Source: Urophycis tenuis (lineage: Eukaryota; Chordata; Actinopteri; Gadiformes; Phycidae). Taken from it: a stretch of DNA of 64,000 bases. Both the position numbers and the translations under genes were made by a program. Below the pieces are notes generated by a model. The model saw only the letters and a list, made by a program, of their open reading frames with translations. It made no database searches and was not told where the DNA came from. Where the stretch lies: positions 5,708,012-5,772,011 of the forward strand of contig JAXIVH010000010.1 of the NCBI GenBank assembly GCA_036785325.1, read 5' to 3'. Numbering within the stretch: position 1 is the first letter of the stretch; every line of letters starts with the position of its first letter. Below are positions 1-13,171 of the stretch, in pieces.

Positions 1-3000
1 TGTTTTGTGTATGTTTGTTTCCAATTTTCAAATCAATGAGGTTTCTCTTAAAAAAATGCATACATGTATATATATTTAAAATGTATTCACACACCACTCT
101 CAGAACGCAAGACAGTGCATACAATAAAAACATGAACTCCATTGTGAACCCTATGGGATTCTAGTCTGTGCAGATATTGGCAGCTATAAGCTTGAGGAAC
201 AGAAACAGCCTGAACAGACTAGGATTATTCTGACTATTATTCTGTTTTATTCTTAACTCCTCTCCTCTCAAAAGGGACCAACAGGGATTCCGCATCTTTG
301 GCATCATGCCCACAGCCTGGATCCATCCACTAGGCCGATCTAAGACAACGCTTGGCCTGGACATAACAAATGATGGTAGAAGAGAGAGATACAAGAGGGC
401 AATGTAAACTGTATGCAACGTCATGCGACGTCTGGCAGAACTATGAACGGTTTATGTATGAGCTAACAGAGTATGTAGCCCGCGCTCCTTAACTACAATT
501 GACCATGAGACCATCAAAATAATACAAAGTATAAATAAAATACAAAAATGTTGGCGTGTGGTTCATTATAAGCACCAAAGACGCAGCTTTGTAAACCTTC
601 CAGATCACATTTCATTAAACAGGTTTTCATGTTTTGCACAACGAAGGCGGGGAGCATGAGAGGTACACAGAGGGTGAGATGAAGCAGCTTCTTTGATAGA
701 GACCATACAGTGATGTTCTCCAGTCCAGCTCTCCCACCGAGCCCTCTGCATGGCTAATAAGGCCACGCGTGACTGAGAGATTCCGCCAATGGACCATTCA
801 TTTCCCGTCAAGCATGATGGGTCCTTTAATAAAGTGCTAAATCTTGGATAGCCTCTGCTGCGCCCAAAGACAGCTTTTATTTTCTGTGAATCTATAACTG
901 ACAAAAAAAACAAAACAGCCCAATATTCACATCGTACATTACTAGTCACTCAGGACAGATGTGGCCTGCACAATTTACAATGATCAAGCCTACACATAAT
1001 TATGAGCTTTAGATTAGCCACATTTTGGGTAACCTGATCCAGGAATCCAGAAACAGATCCAAGGTATTTCAACCAGTCAGGACACGGTGTTTAAGAAAAT
1101 ATATTGCCCCGGAAATGGGAACATAACCAAGGCAGGCGTTTGAAATGCATCCCAAAAAAAACTGGTGATTGGTCGAAAAAAACAAACCTCTCTGGATCTG
1201 CTTCTGGGTTTCAGGATTCGTTAACATCGGACAGCCAGGTAACACAAGCCCTTTTATCTTTTCCTGTATTGAAGACTGACAGGAGAGATTGACAGCAAAG
1301 ACGGTGAGATAGGACATGGAAATTGCAGGTTGAATTGAAGCCAACTTTACAAACTTTGACGCCACTGAACAACCCCGGTTGACACCAGAATTCATCGGCA
1401 TTGGAGGCCGTTGTGAATGGTAGCGATCTCCGGGGTTGGGGATGGCTTACCAATAAGTGGTGGGTTTGTTCTCGTTTTTTCCCCCTGCTAACCCTACAAG
1501 GCCGGGAGCAGAGTACACGACCAGACCTGCTCTTTGCAATTCCATACACTCATCATGTTTCACTGTTGATCTCATGACCGCAAGGAAACTATATATGCGA
1601 CAGTCTCTTGGGGGTGAGGACTATTACGTCTTTCCATTTGACTCAGACATTTGTATGGCTACTCAAAGCATCATATGTATAAATCACACCCTTGGCAATA
1701 TAGAGAGCCTACCATATGTGGATATATTATGAGGCTGAAGACTAAACAATAACTATCTGCATCGTAGTGTCTGTGACCAATTCTCTTTGATTTCTAGGAT
1801 GAATAGCATACTTGAACGCAAGAATGTTACATTAAATATTTGTGTCTTAAACATATTGTAGTGCCAAGCATCAAAATGATCAGAATTAAGACCAGATTAA
1901 ATGTTTGCAGCAAGATGTATCATGCCAATACAATGCAAATGCAATGCAAATACAATGCGTGCAAGTAGAACAATGACTTGTGTCGAACAAGAACGACACT
2001 CGGTTTGACTTTACCCTGTGGCAACAACTCAAATAACATAAGAGAATACAAAGTAACACAGACATTTTGAACAAGTCTGAAGTCAGTCAGAGTGTGTAAT
2101 TAATTTTGTGAAAGTCAACAGTGACTCGGAGTGATCCTATCTATCAAAGTTATTGCATTGTTCGAAATGTGAATGTTTATCTTTGCTGATTGTTTTAAGC
2201 TTGACATTGAAGTATGTCGATACATCAAAGTACTTAATTGACATCTAATTGATTGAGCTGGATCCAACTGCGTAGCTTAATTCCTCAGCTAGCAGGAACT
2301 CCCCCTGCATTCTTTTTCATTCTCCCAACCCTGTCTCTGGGTGTTTACTTGAAGGTCCAAACCTTGAACATCCTGTTTTAGTTTGTTGTTTTCTCTGACC
2401 TTTAATTGCATATGACGTCGTACGTGAAAGCATGCCGAGAAGGTAATTGAGTATTTTCTTCTCAATGCAGCACTTCCATTGAGGGCATTTGCTGCATATA
2501 AAGGGTAATATTATACTGCATGCATCATACACTTATCTCCAAGTATAATTTGGAGTTTGATAGTTTTAAATGGCAGTTTCAGTTTATCATCATGTGATCT
2601 GACCAATGATACAAGTACACACACAACTATTGTGCACTAGTACACACACAACTACTGCACAGTAGATTAACCAACAACAACATATATGGGATTGGATGGG
2701 ACAAAAAGGTATCTTTACCTTTGATTAATTGGTAAAATTAGATCCAAATCCCATTCAGAAATAGATCCCAAATACATAAATCAATCAATCAAGGTAGCCA
2801 CATAAAGCTGATAGGCAAGTTAAAATACAAAGAGGATAAACAATAAGCCTTCTTTAAGTCGTTTTTTGTTGCCATAATGCAAACCAATCGGCCGATACAA
2901 AGAGGTCGCTGTGGGCGGGGTTATCCCAGAGCAGTTAAGTGCCAGGTGTGCTCCAGGTTTGGCCCACAGCACGATGGTGATGGACTGAGTGTAGTCTAAT

Positions 3001-4278
3001 TTTGGCCCCCAAATTGCAGATTAAAATTGAATGCAGACATCAATTCAAAGAGCACCTTTAATTGTGCAGCACCTCATTCCCTAACGCTGCAGATGACAGG
3101 CCGCAAAGATATTTTCTTTCATATATATCGTCATATATTGGATCCTGGCCGAGTGTAATGGTGGCGAGTTATATTTGATGCTGGTTAGTAAGTTCCAACA
3201 TTACCCATACAGCTACATGACCTTGTTACAGGAGACGAACACGATCCAATTGCATTCACATTCGATTGCATCTGAGGATGATCTTTGTATTTCTGAGAAT
3301 ACCCGAGAAAGCCATTTGATACAGTTAACGGTGCAACCATAGGGAACGCTTTACTGCTGCAAGGTCAATGGATCAGCACTGAAAGACTCAAAAAGGCAAA
3401 ACAAAATACACTCAAAAGTACAACCCTCCCTCCCTCTCTCCCTACATCTGTAGCCTACTAATAATTACTGTGAACTCACAAACGTGCTTAAAATGCCATC
3501 AAGCCACTGAGTGACTGATGACCATAATTACAGTATTGTACTATGAAACCCAGCCAGCGAGGCAGCACCAGGACACGATTCAATCCCTTGAGCTGTGAAA
3601 TGGAAAGAAGGCAAAACAAAAAGGGGAAGGGGATGACCAGTGGTAACCTACAAAAAACATGAAATGAAAGATATGATGCTCGACTCTTTGCTACCCCCCT
3701 GCCAAACTGACACAATAAAGACTGTTTGTATCCATAGCATTCTTTCGGTTCAGTGGGCAGAGCATCGGTTGACATTTTGATAGTGAATGTAAAGATTGGG
3801 CTTTCCAGATCCTTAACCACATTGAACCTTTATTGAAATGTAAAAGGCCAAAGCGGGCAGTTGTTGAACTCGTAAGTCATTGACCATTCCCGTTTTAACA
3901 CAATGTTAAGTATAGGCACAGTTCATCATGTTTCTGTTGGCTTTACTGGGGTTGCTTTCAGTGCAGCCCTGGCTACACGTGCATCATCCACGGCACTGCA
4001 GTGGTCACCACAGCAGGTGGACATGTTTATTTAAGTAGAGGTGGATAGTCGGCCTTATTCAACACCCTAAAATAGGGGATTAGACCAAATAGGCCAACAT
4101 GGAGATTAGCTGGGAGAAATTGAAGTAGACTGAGCTGTACAACATTTTCAAATGTATGCTCATTGAAACATCATTCTTTTGTCGATTGTGATCATACAAT
4201 ACAGTGTCGCTGACAAGATTGTGAGTTATCTTGAATATATTTTCTGATTATGATTAGGATGCTTATGAATACTATTTA
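1..4278. other. Gene-free stretch, AT-leaning unique sequence
   Basis: No exon, RNA gene or recognisable transposon was found on either strand. Open frames here are under 115 codons, overlap each other on both strands and show no family resemblance. One small local direct repeat occurs at about 2615-2660, where a block beginning agtacacacacaacta is repeated about 25 bases later. The base composition is fairly even, with low CpG. I cannot say whether it is intronic or intergenic. Confidence 0.6.
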
Positions 4279-4344
4279 GTATTATTGCTATTACTATTGT
4301 TATTACTATTATTATTACTACTATTATTACTGTTATTATCATAG
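4279..4344. repeat. Imperfect (ATT/ACT)n trinucleotide repeat
   Basis: Runs of att, act and gtt triplets form a degenerate trinucleotide microsatellite, ending in a short region of the opposite-strand register (tagtaataagagtagtag, about 4350-4368). The interruptions suggest an old, decaying array. Confidence 0.8.
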
Positions 4345-6237
4345 TATAGGTAGTAATAAGAGTAGTAGTTGTAGCATAAGACAACTTTACATTTGATTCT
4401 TGAAAGTAATTGACTGCTTTTAGATAATTATATTTTTCAATTCAATCACATCCATTTATTCATTGTTTTTACCAGGCTCATATGTAAATTATCTTATTTT
4501 TAAAATCACTTTCTCAATGTGACAAATAATCCTTTCTATTAAGGAGAGCTGTGTGTTAGAGTGTGAAATGAATGCAGTTTCTTCTGTGAGTGCATTGTCA
4601 TTGGCTGATCCAAATAGAGACAGAGAGAGCCAGGGAGAGAGACCTTCTGCTTATAATTACACCCGCCCAGACGATTAAACAGGCTACGTACAGAGTAAAG
4701 AAGATCAGAAACTCTCATGCAGAACTGGAAAATAACATGCTAAAATAAATCACCACAATAAAGTGTCACATGCACTAAGGTTTGATTCATTGCTCTGCAA
4801 TGCATCTGCTTTAAAAGATAAATGCTGTGTTAAATGATGGCCATATGTTTGCGGGTTCTTCAATATTGATAGTGTAGTCACATGCAGATAAAACAGAAGC
4901 AACAGGCAACTGAGAAAACAACTCCGTCAGCTTCTGCATTTGTAATTGCTTTATCATAATGGCAATTGCTCCAAACGTTTTCCACTGGGTCGGATTTCAG
5001 TATGCATTAATGCATTAATTAAACTTGCTTTATTTGCCCATGACCCTAACTTTACTGGACAAGAGAATGGAACGGTCATTAAAGGAGAAAGTAGAAATAA
5101 GGAATCATGGAATCTTTAAACCCAGAACCTTTTGGCAGGGAAAGTCAGACACCCAAAGGTGTTGGATGGCTGACAAATGTTGCAATAACAGATTAAACTC
5201 TGCATGGTTCATGTGCATAATTATTTCAGATAGATCACAATTTTAGATGCGTGGCAATTTGAGATACATGACAATTTGGTGTTGATGTTTGTCAAAGCTG
5301 CTGTTTGGAGGAATTTGTATTTCCCCTCCAACTGAACAAATGTTTGCGCTCTGTTATCCCGGTATCATGTTTTACTACGTTCTGTTATTTTGACCTGGAC
5401 CAAACATGGAGGAGATAAGCTGGCCTAAAGCAACATTTGCTACATCAGTGATACACTCTGTGAGGCAGAATAGATATCCCTGAAAGACTCGAGGCTCTAC
5501 CACAGGTTTACCCGAATACCAGACACAAATGTTCCCATTGGTAAAACGTCCTTCACAAATAGAAATGCAAATTCAGGCAACAAACTCTAAACAAGCCCAC
5601 AAAAACATTCCCATCTTAGAAAAAAATATTAAGCAGAGGCTGCCACTGCAGTGTCTCAGAGTATTACAGAAATGTGCGGATCCCACACCCAATATTTCAA
5701 CATCACTTTCAGAATTTCCAGAATTACTTGATGGCAGTGTTATGATCAGAGGTGCCTTCTTTAATTAAGTCAGTGTCGCTCCAATATCTCCAGCGTGGAG
5801 CACTGGACCTGGAAACCTCTGGGCTTATCTGTGGGTTTCATCGCTTGTGGTCTGTCAATGAGAGACACTGCATTTTATCCATCAAGAGAACCGCCATTCC
5901 CCCATGCTGTCTGAATTTCTGCTCCTCAAGAGGGGATTCATGGGAAAAGTAATTTTGCAGTGAATTCTAATCTGCTCTTCTGTAGGTGAAATCTATATCC
6001 TCCCCTGACCGTTACCCCAACAGTCAATCTTATGCTACCACGTTTAGGTTCCCTTAGGAGCAGTTCATTCCACATGGACCTCACAGCCCCGGTGAGCCGG
6101 CTCATCGAAACCCAATCGGGTTCTTACCTCTATCTTGGGCTTCGCTATAATAAAAAGCTGCTTTATTGTCCATGAAACTACATATTTTTTGCCCCTGCCT
6201 GGAAGATTGCTCCTTCCTCATCTCCCCCTAACTGTAT

Positions 6238-6241
<4 letters not shown>
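4345..6241. other. Gene-free stretch, nothing recognised
   Basis: The DNA is ordinary and low in CpG. A short purine-rich stretch sits at 4615-4645 (agacagagagagccagggagagag). No coding exon, tRNA-like box pair or transposon end could be supported on either strand. Confidence 0.55.
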
Positions 6242-6323
<82 letters not shown>

Positions 6324-6324
6324 C

Positions 6325-6350
<26 letters not shown>
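6242..6350. repeat. (TG)n microsatellite
   Basis: A nearly pure TG array of about 78 bases is followed by an interrupted TG section (tatgtctg, gggtgggtg) and then a short (GA)n run at 6367-6376. Translation gives meaningless CVCV and HTHT frames. Length and purity suggest a highly polymorphic locus. Alternating purine-pyrimidine DNA of this length can adopt Z-form. Confidence 0.97.
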
Positions 6351-6359
<9 letters not shown>

Positions 6360-8946
6360 GTATGTGGGAGAGAGAGTTTGAAAGTGTGTGTTTGTATCAA
6401 AAGCAATGCCATGCACACCAAAAGTTGCCTCTGGTCATGGATGAGGGGATATTCTGCATCATATGCATAATATAGTTGGAAACATGGGTTATGAATAGTA
6501 CATTTCAACAGAAAATTAAGCATTTGCAACAACAGATTTTCATCGCACTGCATACGGTATGTGTTTGACACGCATGTGTGGGACGGTTAAAGTCAAACGC
6601 GCCTCATTTACATTGCATTGCAAACGCGGTCATTGCAAGTATATGTTGGTGTGGAACTGTGGCCGGTGTATGTCGAAGTGTTGTCAATTTACAGTTTATT
6701 ACCAATCCACACAAAGGCTGCCAAAAAGCAATCTTGTAATTTAATAACTTTCCCACAAATTCACGTCTCCTAAGGACTAATCATTCAACTTGCATCATCT
6801 TTCCCCCACCAGCCCGAAGCTACTCCTATTCTAAAGGGATTCTAGTTGTCATTTCCCTGTATCGTATTGTGAACACATTAACACCACCTAATTTCCTGTC
6901 GTGATCTCTCTATTATTCAAAATGGCATTAGTCTCTTAGACATAAATCTAATCAAGGCCTTGGGAAAATGTAATGAAATCCAATCTAGCCACGTTTTTCC
7001 CACAACATGTCTAATGAGCCATTGCCTTTTCAATATAAAAAGGTGTCAAGAGGGTAAGATTTACTCCCCCCCCACCCCAACATTTCAATTCTTTGTGGGT
7101 GCAACTCCCTACTGGCCCATTAGTCAACTTCTTTTTTCTCCGAAAGAAAAGGCAAACAATGAAGGGCAATGCTTCTCACGTGCGTCTTTCCCGTCATTGT
7201 GGTCGGATGCATACTCTTCTGTCGCTGAGGCACGGCCACCGTCACTGTGGGAGAACAGTCTCCTTGAACCCCCATCGAAAATTAACCAACCTATTATAGG
7301 CTGTGTTATGGAGGCATTACCTCTCTTCAAGCGGCATTACAGCCCATGATGAGGGTCTCGTTTCCACCGCTATCCTCAGATTGATTTGAAAGATTGTGGC
7401 AGTAAATGTCCCACAGAAAAAACGGGAAAAAAATGCATTTTGTTGGTTTGGGAATATGCGTTTTCGACTGGAGACAGTTAGAATCCTGGTATCTGCGGAA
7501 CGGCGTTCCCAATTACAAGCCGTTGTGAGAGCGGTCCGGACGTGGCTTCTCTCAGCATGTTGTCAGTGTTTCTGGGCCTGCTCCAAAATCCGACCAGGCA
7601 CCCAGACCAGACCAGGTAAACACTGTTGAAATTCAGGAGGGGGTTCCAGTTTGACTAGTTTTGCTCCTTTCCAAAGCTTCGGATCACAATAAAATGGGCC
7701 CAGCTTCGACACCCACAGCGGTACGCCGAGGACAAATGTCACCTTCTTTTCAAACTGAGGAAAATTGCCAGTTTGAATACAAAATATTGGAATCCTTTTT
7801 TTCTTTTTGGCGACAAAACTTGCCATGGCTGTTGCATGTTTGATCAAGAGCCAAGACATTTGCCTATTGCTTTTGATGTTTTTTATCCACAATGTATGTT
7901 AGTCTGATATACATTTTATTTAAAATGCTACAATCATTGTTGTATGATGCAAATACCTGCAATGGGAACAGACGATTTAACGGTTGACAGAGTGGTTGAT
8001 TTAAATAGGTCTAAAAAAAGGCCTATTTAAATTCAATAAAAATGCATGGTCAAAAAAAGTCTTCAATAAACTTAACATGAGGTTAATGTGTAAAAAAAGT
8101 GCAGGTGAATGAAGCCACCATGAAAGCGATGACCAGAGAAGGCTCTCCGTTGTGCACCTGTGAGACACTATGCATAAGGGGCTCAGCAGTGTGACCATTG
8201 GGTGAAGCCATATGTGGCTGTCACGGCGATGGAGACAGGGTGCTCCTCGCTATGCGAGGAGTTGGTAGCTGCCGATGCACCGGCTCATCCAAGTACAAAA
8301 CACAAGCTCCATGGACTATAGATAACCCTGTGAGACGTCTTGCACATCTTGGAAACCACTGAGAATCAAAATATCAACAGTGATTTTTTTATTTACTGAC
8401 ATTGTTATCATCCCCCCATTTTAATACGTGTTCCCAGAATGTCCAGCACATGTGACGTTATTATCACGAATGTCAGTATGTCCACACTTTCGCTCTGCCG
8501 CCAACAGGAATGTGCACAGAATCACGTTAGGAATTCATGTGCGGCTGGAAAATGGATGTCCAATTTATGGCCCAGGAGAACAAGCTCCAAAAGCTGCTGG
8601 AACCTCAGATATGGCTGCGATCTGAGGTTTTGTTTCCAAATCTGTCTGAAAATTACGATGGGCATGATTCAGATTTACGCTTGTTCGTTTGCATCATTTG
8701 GTAGTTTTTCCCTTAAATCGAAATGGCAGGTGCCAAATATAATTGCTTAATATAACTTTAACCTATCCGTCATGGGGTGAAGAGCTTATAGCCGATCTGC
8801 TTCCCGCCTATGGAACTTCTGGCTGTCTCCACCTATACATCACGCCTAAAAATGCACTCATTGCGAGTGGCGTACTCACACACACACTGACAGAATATAC
8901 CACTGTTACTTGGTTTTTTATTGCTCAATGTACTGCTGTTTTCTTG
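6351..8946. other. Gene-free stretch, nothing recognised
   Basis: Several overlapping frames up to 129 codons lie on both strands around 6960-7890, none with a recognisable domain. The mutual overlap on opposite strands argues for chance frames. At 8740-8946 the sequence leads into a LINE/SINE-like tail (next feature) and may be the degraded body of that element. Confidence 0.5.
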
Positions 8947-8976
8947 TAAGGTGTCCTTGAGTGCTTTAAATAAAAT

Positions 8977-9014
<38 letters not shown>

Positions 9015-9032
9015 AATAATAATAATAATAAT
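8947..9032 (+). repeat. (ATT)n-tailed retroposon 3' end, palindromic tail
   Basis: The phrase gtaaggtgtccttgagtgctttaaataaaat precedes a TTA array of about 33 bases and then a TAA array of about 22 bases. The same phrase with small changes ends the SINE at 37.1-37.4 kb, so this is the 3' end of the same or a related retroposon family. The body upstream is too diverged for me to set a 5' boundary. The switch from TTA to TAA makes the tail self-complementary. Confidence 0.7.
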
Positions 9033-10674
9033 CTAAGAGTGAAATATACTGAAGTTAATTTTAAACCACACTCAATTAGTAGTAGCAATAGTAGTAGTTT
9101 TCATTTTATCTTTAGGAAGTGCCCTTATAGAAAATTCAAAACAGCCATGGGCTTTGGACAATTCCCCTATTTGCGGTCGTCTGAATGCCTGGAACATGTG
9201 AACACTATTGCACATCTATATTAGCAACCATACTTAAACGTGATGTTCGTTGCTCACCAGGGGGTTGCAATCTAATGAACCAAGGGAGATAATTGCACTG
9301 AACTGTCATATGCATCATGAACTCATCAAGGTGTCTCCCACAACACAAGGGACACGGTCAGCTGCTAGCCTTCAGCAAGAAATTCCTATTGCCATAGGAC
9401 TCACCACGACACCCTTTTACATGCAGTAGAGGGTAATTGCCGTTAGCTTCGGTGTCACATTCCACTGTAGTTCTCCAATGTCCCAGACTGTAAAGATCTC
9501 GGATCTTTGCTAAATATGCCACAGTGGTCGAGAAGACTAGCCTGTACATTTCATGATAAATAGGCATTACTATAGCGTCAATCCCTAATCCATATTCCGA
9601 CTGTTAATATTAATAACCCAATTCCACTGCATAGACATAACAGTTGGGAGCAACTGAAAGATGACAAAGAGAAGGAGGAAATCCTCATGTTCTTTGCATC
9701 CCTTCAGCAATCAGAATCATGGTGAGCCTGGTAACGAGCAGCTAAATAATGATTCCAGAGCAGACCGGGGAGAGGACAGTATAGTCCAATTCCACGCAGG
9801 CTTTACTGCTTTGATTAAGAATTATTAGATTACATTTTTCTTATTTGAATTTAACAGCTCTGGCGCAAGGCAGTCGTGAAATGCCTATTAGAATAGATAC
9901 TCAAATCTCGACGAAGTACAACAACAGTAATAAAGGGCGGTACTAAAGGTCACGTCGGCCTGTTCAAACGCTTCCCGAAACCCAACTGTGAGTTGTTGCG
10001 TCACTGCTCGACAAAAACACGCTTCCCAGGGAGTGTCACCTCAAACATGCTGTGCACTAATGGGTTGAGAATCTGGGTGATTCATCTCAGGGCATCTCCA
10101 CACAAGCTCCACTTTTACCCCCCAACAATAAAAAGCTGTTCTTCGTTTTCAGACCAGCACATGAGAACTGTGTCCCGGGGTGATTATTTTCCGAAGGTGT
10201 GTAACAGCTCAAATTGCGCCGTCAATGCCAAGTTCTGTCTATGTCGGGGGTGGGGGGGGGGGGGGGGTAAAGAATGTCAGTGATAAGCCCCTGTCACCGG
10301 ACGATGACTTAATCTCTCAGAGCCATCAATCATCGTGTGTGTGTATGTGTGTGTGTGTGTCTACGTATGCCATAATATACTTCTGGTGACGTAAGGTGCG
10401 CATATACATGTGTGTCGTTGTGGTCGGCTGGCAGACACATAAGCTGGCTTCACATACCCTAACTCTGAATAGTAACTTATTTGCTCAATGATATGACTTT
10501 TTTTTTTTTATCCCCAAGGCCAATAATCAATAAAAAAACGATGAAGTAAATTAATAAAACGACCGTTTGCCCAATTTGCGACGTGGCGGATCAGGTTGCC
10601 GGGGAGGAGCTCTTTGCTCAGGTATGTAGACACCAAACGTGACCCATGACCGTCCCACACCCCCCCCCCACCCC
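9033..10674. other. Gene-free stretch with G- and TG-rich tracts before the gap
   Basis: A G-run lies at 10243-10267 and a short (TG)n at 10337-10359. A C-run (10660-10674) runs straight into the assembly gap. CpG becomes visibly more frequent from about 9.9 kb. No gene was recognised. Confidence 0.55.
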
Positions 10675-10874
10675 NNNNNNNNNNNNNNNNNNNNNNNNNN
10701 NNNNNNNNNNNNNNNNNNNNNNNNNNNNNNNNNNNNNNNNNNNNNNNNNNNNNNNNNNNNNNNNNNNNNNNNNNNNNNNNNNNNNNNNNNNNNNNNNNNN
10801 NNNNNNNNNNNNNNNNNNNNNNNNNNNNNNNNNNNNNNNNNNNNNNNNNNNNNNNNNNNNNNNNNNNNNNNNNN
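10675..10874. other. Assembly gap (200 N)
   Basis: There are exactly 200 undetermined bases, a round number, so the true gap length is unknown. The left edge is a homopolymer-like C tract, a typical cause of sequencing failure. Frames translated across it are artefacts. Confidence 0.99.
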
Positions 10875-11368
10875 GTTTTAGTAATACGGAAGACTTTTCA
10901 AATGTTGCGGCTGTGCTTGTGTTTATAGCCTTGCATAATTGAGAGGCTTAAAGAGGGGGAGGTCACTCAATGACCCCAGACACAGGCTAGGCCCACTGCC
11001 AACAAGCTTGTTAAGAGGTCTCTCTGGATGCCCTCCCACAGCTCGACACGTGACCCCCCCCCTTACCCTATACGCCCGCCCCGCCCCAACTCTACACCCC
11101 CACCCCAACCCTATGCCCCCACCCCCCAAGACAGCCAATTTGACTGCTACCATCCAAAGACACAAGGACATCCTGATATATGCTGTAATCCATTCATTAC
11201 TTACCACTTGGACACTTCTTCAACTCCCATCTCTGAAAGCAAATCCCAATTATCGTTCGAGCTTTTAGCAGATTATAGATTTGCACATGGCATCCCCTCC
11301 CCCACAAAAAAAAAGATTTTGTAAATATCTGACAACCTCAAAGGTAAAAAGACCACGACAGTCCGTTC

Positions 11369-11370
<2 letters not shown>
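10875..11370. other. C-rich gene-free stretch
   Basis: The segment 11035-11130 is strongly C-rich on the plus strand (repeated cccc with a/t interruptions), giving proline-rich or glycine-rich chance frames. No domain was recognised and the two strands carry competing frames. Confidence 0.55.
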
Positions 11371-11406
<36 letters not shown>

Positions 11407-11417
11407 TTGTGTGTGTG

Positions 11418-11485
<68 letters not shown>

Positions 11486-11508
11486 TTGTGTGTGTGTGTG
11501 TGTGTGCG
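11371..11508. repeat. (TG)n microsatellite with two copies of a tatgtgtttg interruption
   Basis: TG dinucleotides extend for about 138 bases. The same interruption (tatgtgtttgtgtgtg) occurs at about 11400 and again at about 11478, suggesting an internal duplication within the array. Confidence 0.95.
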
Positions 11509-11857
11509 CACCCTAAAGAGTAACACACGCCATCTGGGACAGTATCATCCACTAAGCCAACTAACCCAACAACCACTGGACTCCACCGCCGCGGGTCTGA
11601 CTCTGCCCTACCGACCATTTCACCGCGGCTGCTTGTGTTGTGAAGAGCCAGCGGTGCATTAAGGTTCTGGCCTGATGAACAAGGACACAGACCTCTGATT
11701 ACAGCCCCCCCCCCCCACTCTCCATTCAACCCTTTGTGACACTCAGAGACACAATTAGTTTCAACGAGCAAATAGAGCTCTGATGCTTGCCTTTTTTACC
11801 TTGCTCCCAGAGCGGCCCTCTAATTCAATTTACCAGGGAAGCAAATATGATTGCACC
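11509..11857. other. Gene-free stretch
   Basis: Unique sequence with a C-run at 11706-11716. Nothing coding was recognised. It leads into the CpG-rich patch. Confidence 0.5.
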
Positions 11858-12112
11858 GCGGAATCCAGACATCGGCGATCGTGCGGGGAGCTGCCTTTGT
11901 TGTCTTCCGGTAATTGAGTCACAGGCGAGTGGCCGTCCCTCCCGCCCGTCTCCTCGCGTAATGGGAGACGCAGGTGAAATGCCCCCCTTCGCAAACGCAA
12001 ACGGCGCGGGGCGAGATTTGTGCGTCCGTCGTCGGAGCGGTTTGAGAGAGAGAGCCGACGCCATCGGGGGTTTCGGTCGCCGGCGGCGAAATGGAAGGCG
12101 GGCATTTTGGTA
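11858..12112. promoter_or_regulatory. CpG-island-like patch
   Basis: By eye about 34 CpG dinucleotides fall within about 255 bases (for example cggcgatcgtgcgg and tcggtcgccggcggcg), far denser than the flanks, which turn AT-rich at once after 12115. In fish, such patches mark unmethylated promoters or conserved regulatory elements. Open frames on both strands (108, 91 and 79 codons) show no family resemblance. No TATA box or start site can be fixed, so this may be a promoter, an enhancer or simply a GC-rich patch. Confidence 0.45.
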
Positions 12113-13171
12113 AACTATGGATTAACGCTTTCTGCAGACACCATTCGTTTGTATGAATGCGGACGTACTGAAGAGTGATGGGCCCAGTGCACCCCGGCGA
12201 AGAACATTGGGTGCCGAGTGTCACTGAAGATACTATGTAATCCCGGAAAACAACTACAAGACAAGATAGGAAATGGAGATGGAAGTCAATTTCTTTGTTT
12301 GGGCGTTGGTTTAGTCAAAGAAAACAAAAACAAAACAACCCTTGTGTGATGGATCACGTTCAAAACTAAAAAGTCAGCAAATACAGCGTTGGATACTTAC
12401 AGTATATCAAACAGAATTGCTACATATATAGTTTTATTTTACACAATTTGCACATCCTACAATCCTACAATTCAGTTTGCTTTCAGAGACAGGGAGTTGT
12501 TTAGGAATGCGAGCTATGATGGTTGCTAATGACCACCACTATGCATCATTTGTTCATTTTCCTGTTTTCCACAACATTATGCAACCTGTTTCAGCACAAA
12601 GGATGTGATTGTTTTTGCAGGCTTCAAAGGCTACATATTTACATTCATTTACATCGATGCGCTATCTGCAAAGGTCCTGTTTGCTAACAGCTAGTAGGTA
12701 TCATTTATCATGTAAAATCGTAAAATGACGGACACGGTTCCATAATAAAAACAAAGAGTCTAGTGCATGAAACAACTGTATTTCTACTCCTTTACAATAT
12801 CATACATGTTAATACCTTGAACATATACTGTAAGTAATTGAAGAATTGTAGCACAAAAAAGCGTTACTTAAATCAAATATTTCAAGCCCTGCAGAGAATT
12901 GAGAACTGTGCTCAATTATAATGACAGTCAATTATAGAAAGTTAATCAACCATTATGCCCGGCCTCTGAAAAAAAAAAAAGGGGATTTGAATGTAATCCA
13001 TCTTTTAGAGTAATTAGTCTGTTTTTGACGACTCCAGTTTCATCCGTTCATTTCTATCTCACTCGACGCACGCACGCGCACACGGGCAGCATCGGAGTTC
13101 CTCGCCAACTTTCACGTTATCCGAGGTAACAGATTTTTGCCTCCTATTCACTGGTAATTATTGTTTTTTTT
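12113..13171. other. AT-rich gene-free stretch
   Basis: The base composition drops sharply from the CpG-rich patch to AT-rich DNA with A-runs (12969-12980). CpG density rises again from about 13060 (cgacgcacgcacgcgcacacgg). No gene was recognised. Confidence 0.5.

Noticed and set aside
6135..6571. Open frames of 60-117 codons over the (TG)n tract
   Set aside because: They are translations of the dinucleotide repeat (CVCV, HTHT) on both strands and in several frames.
10639..10942. Frames of 80 and 98 codons crossing the N block
   Set aside because: They consist of undetermined residues from the assembly gap.
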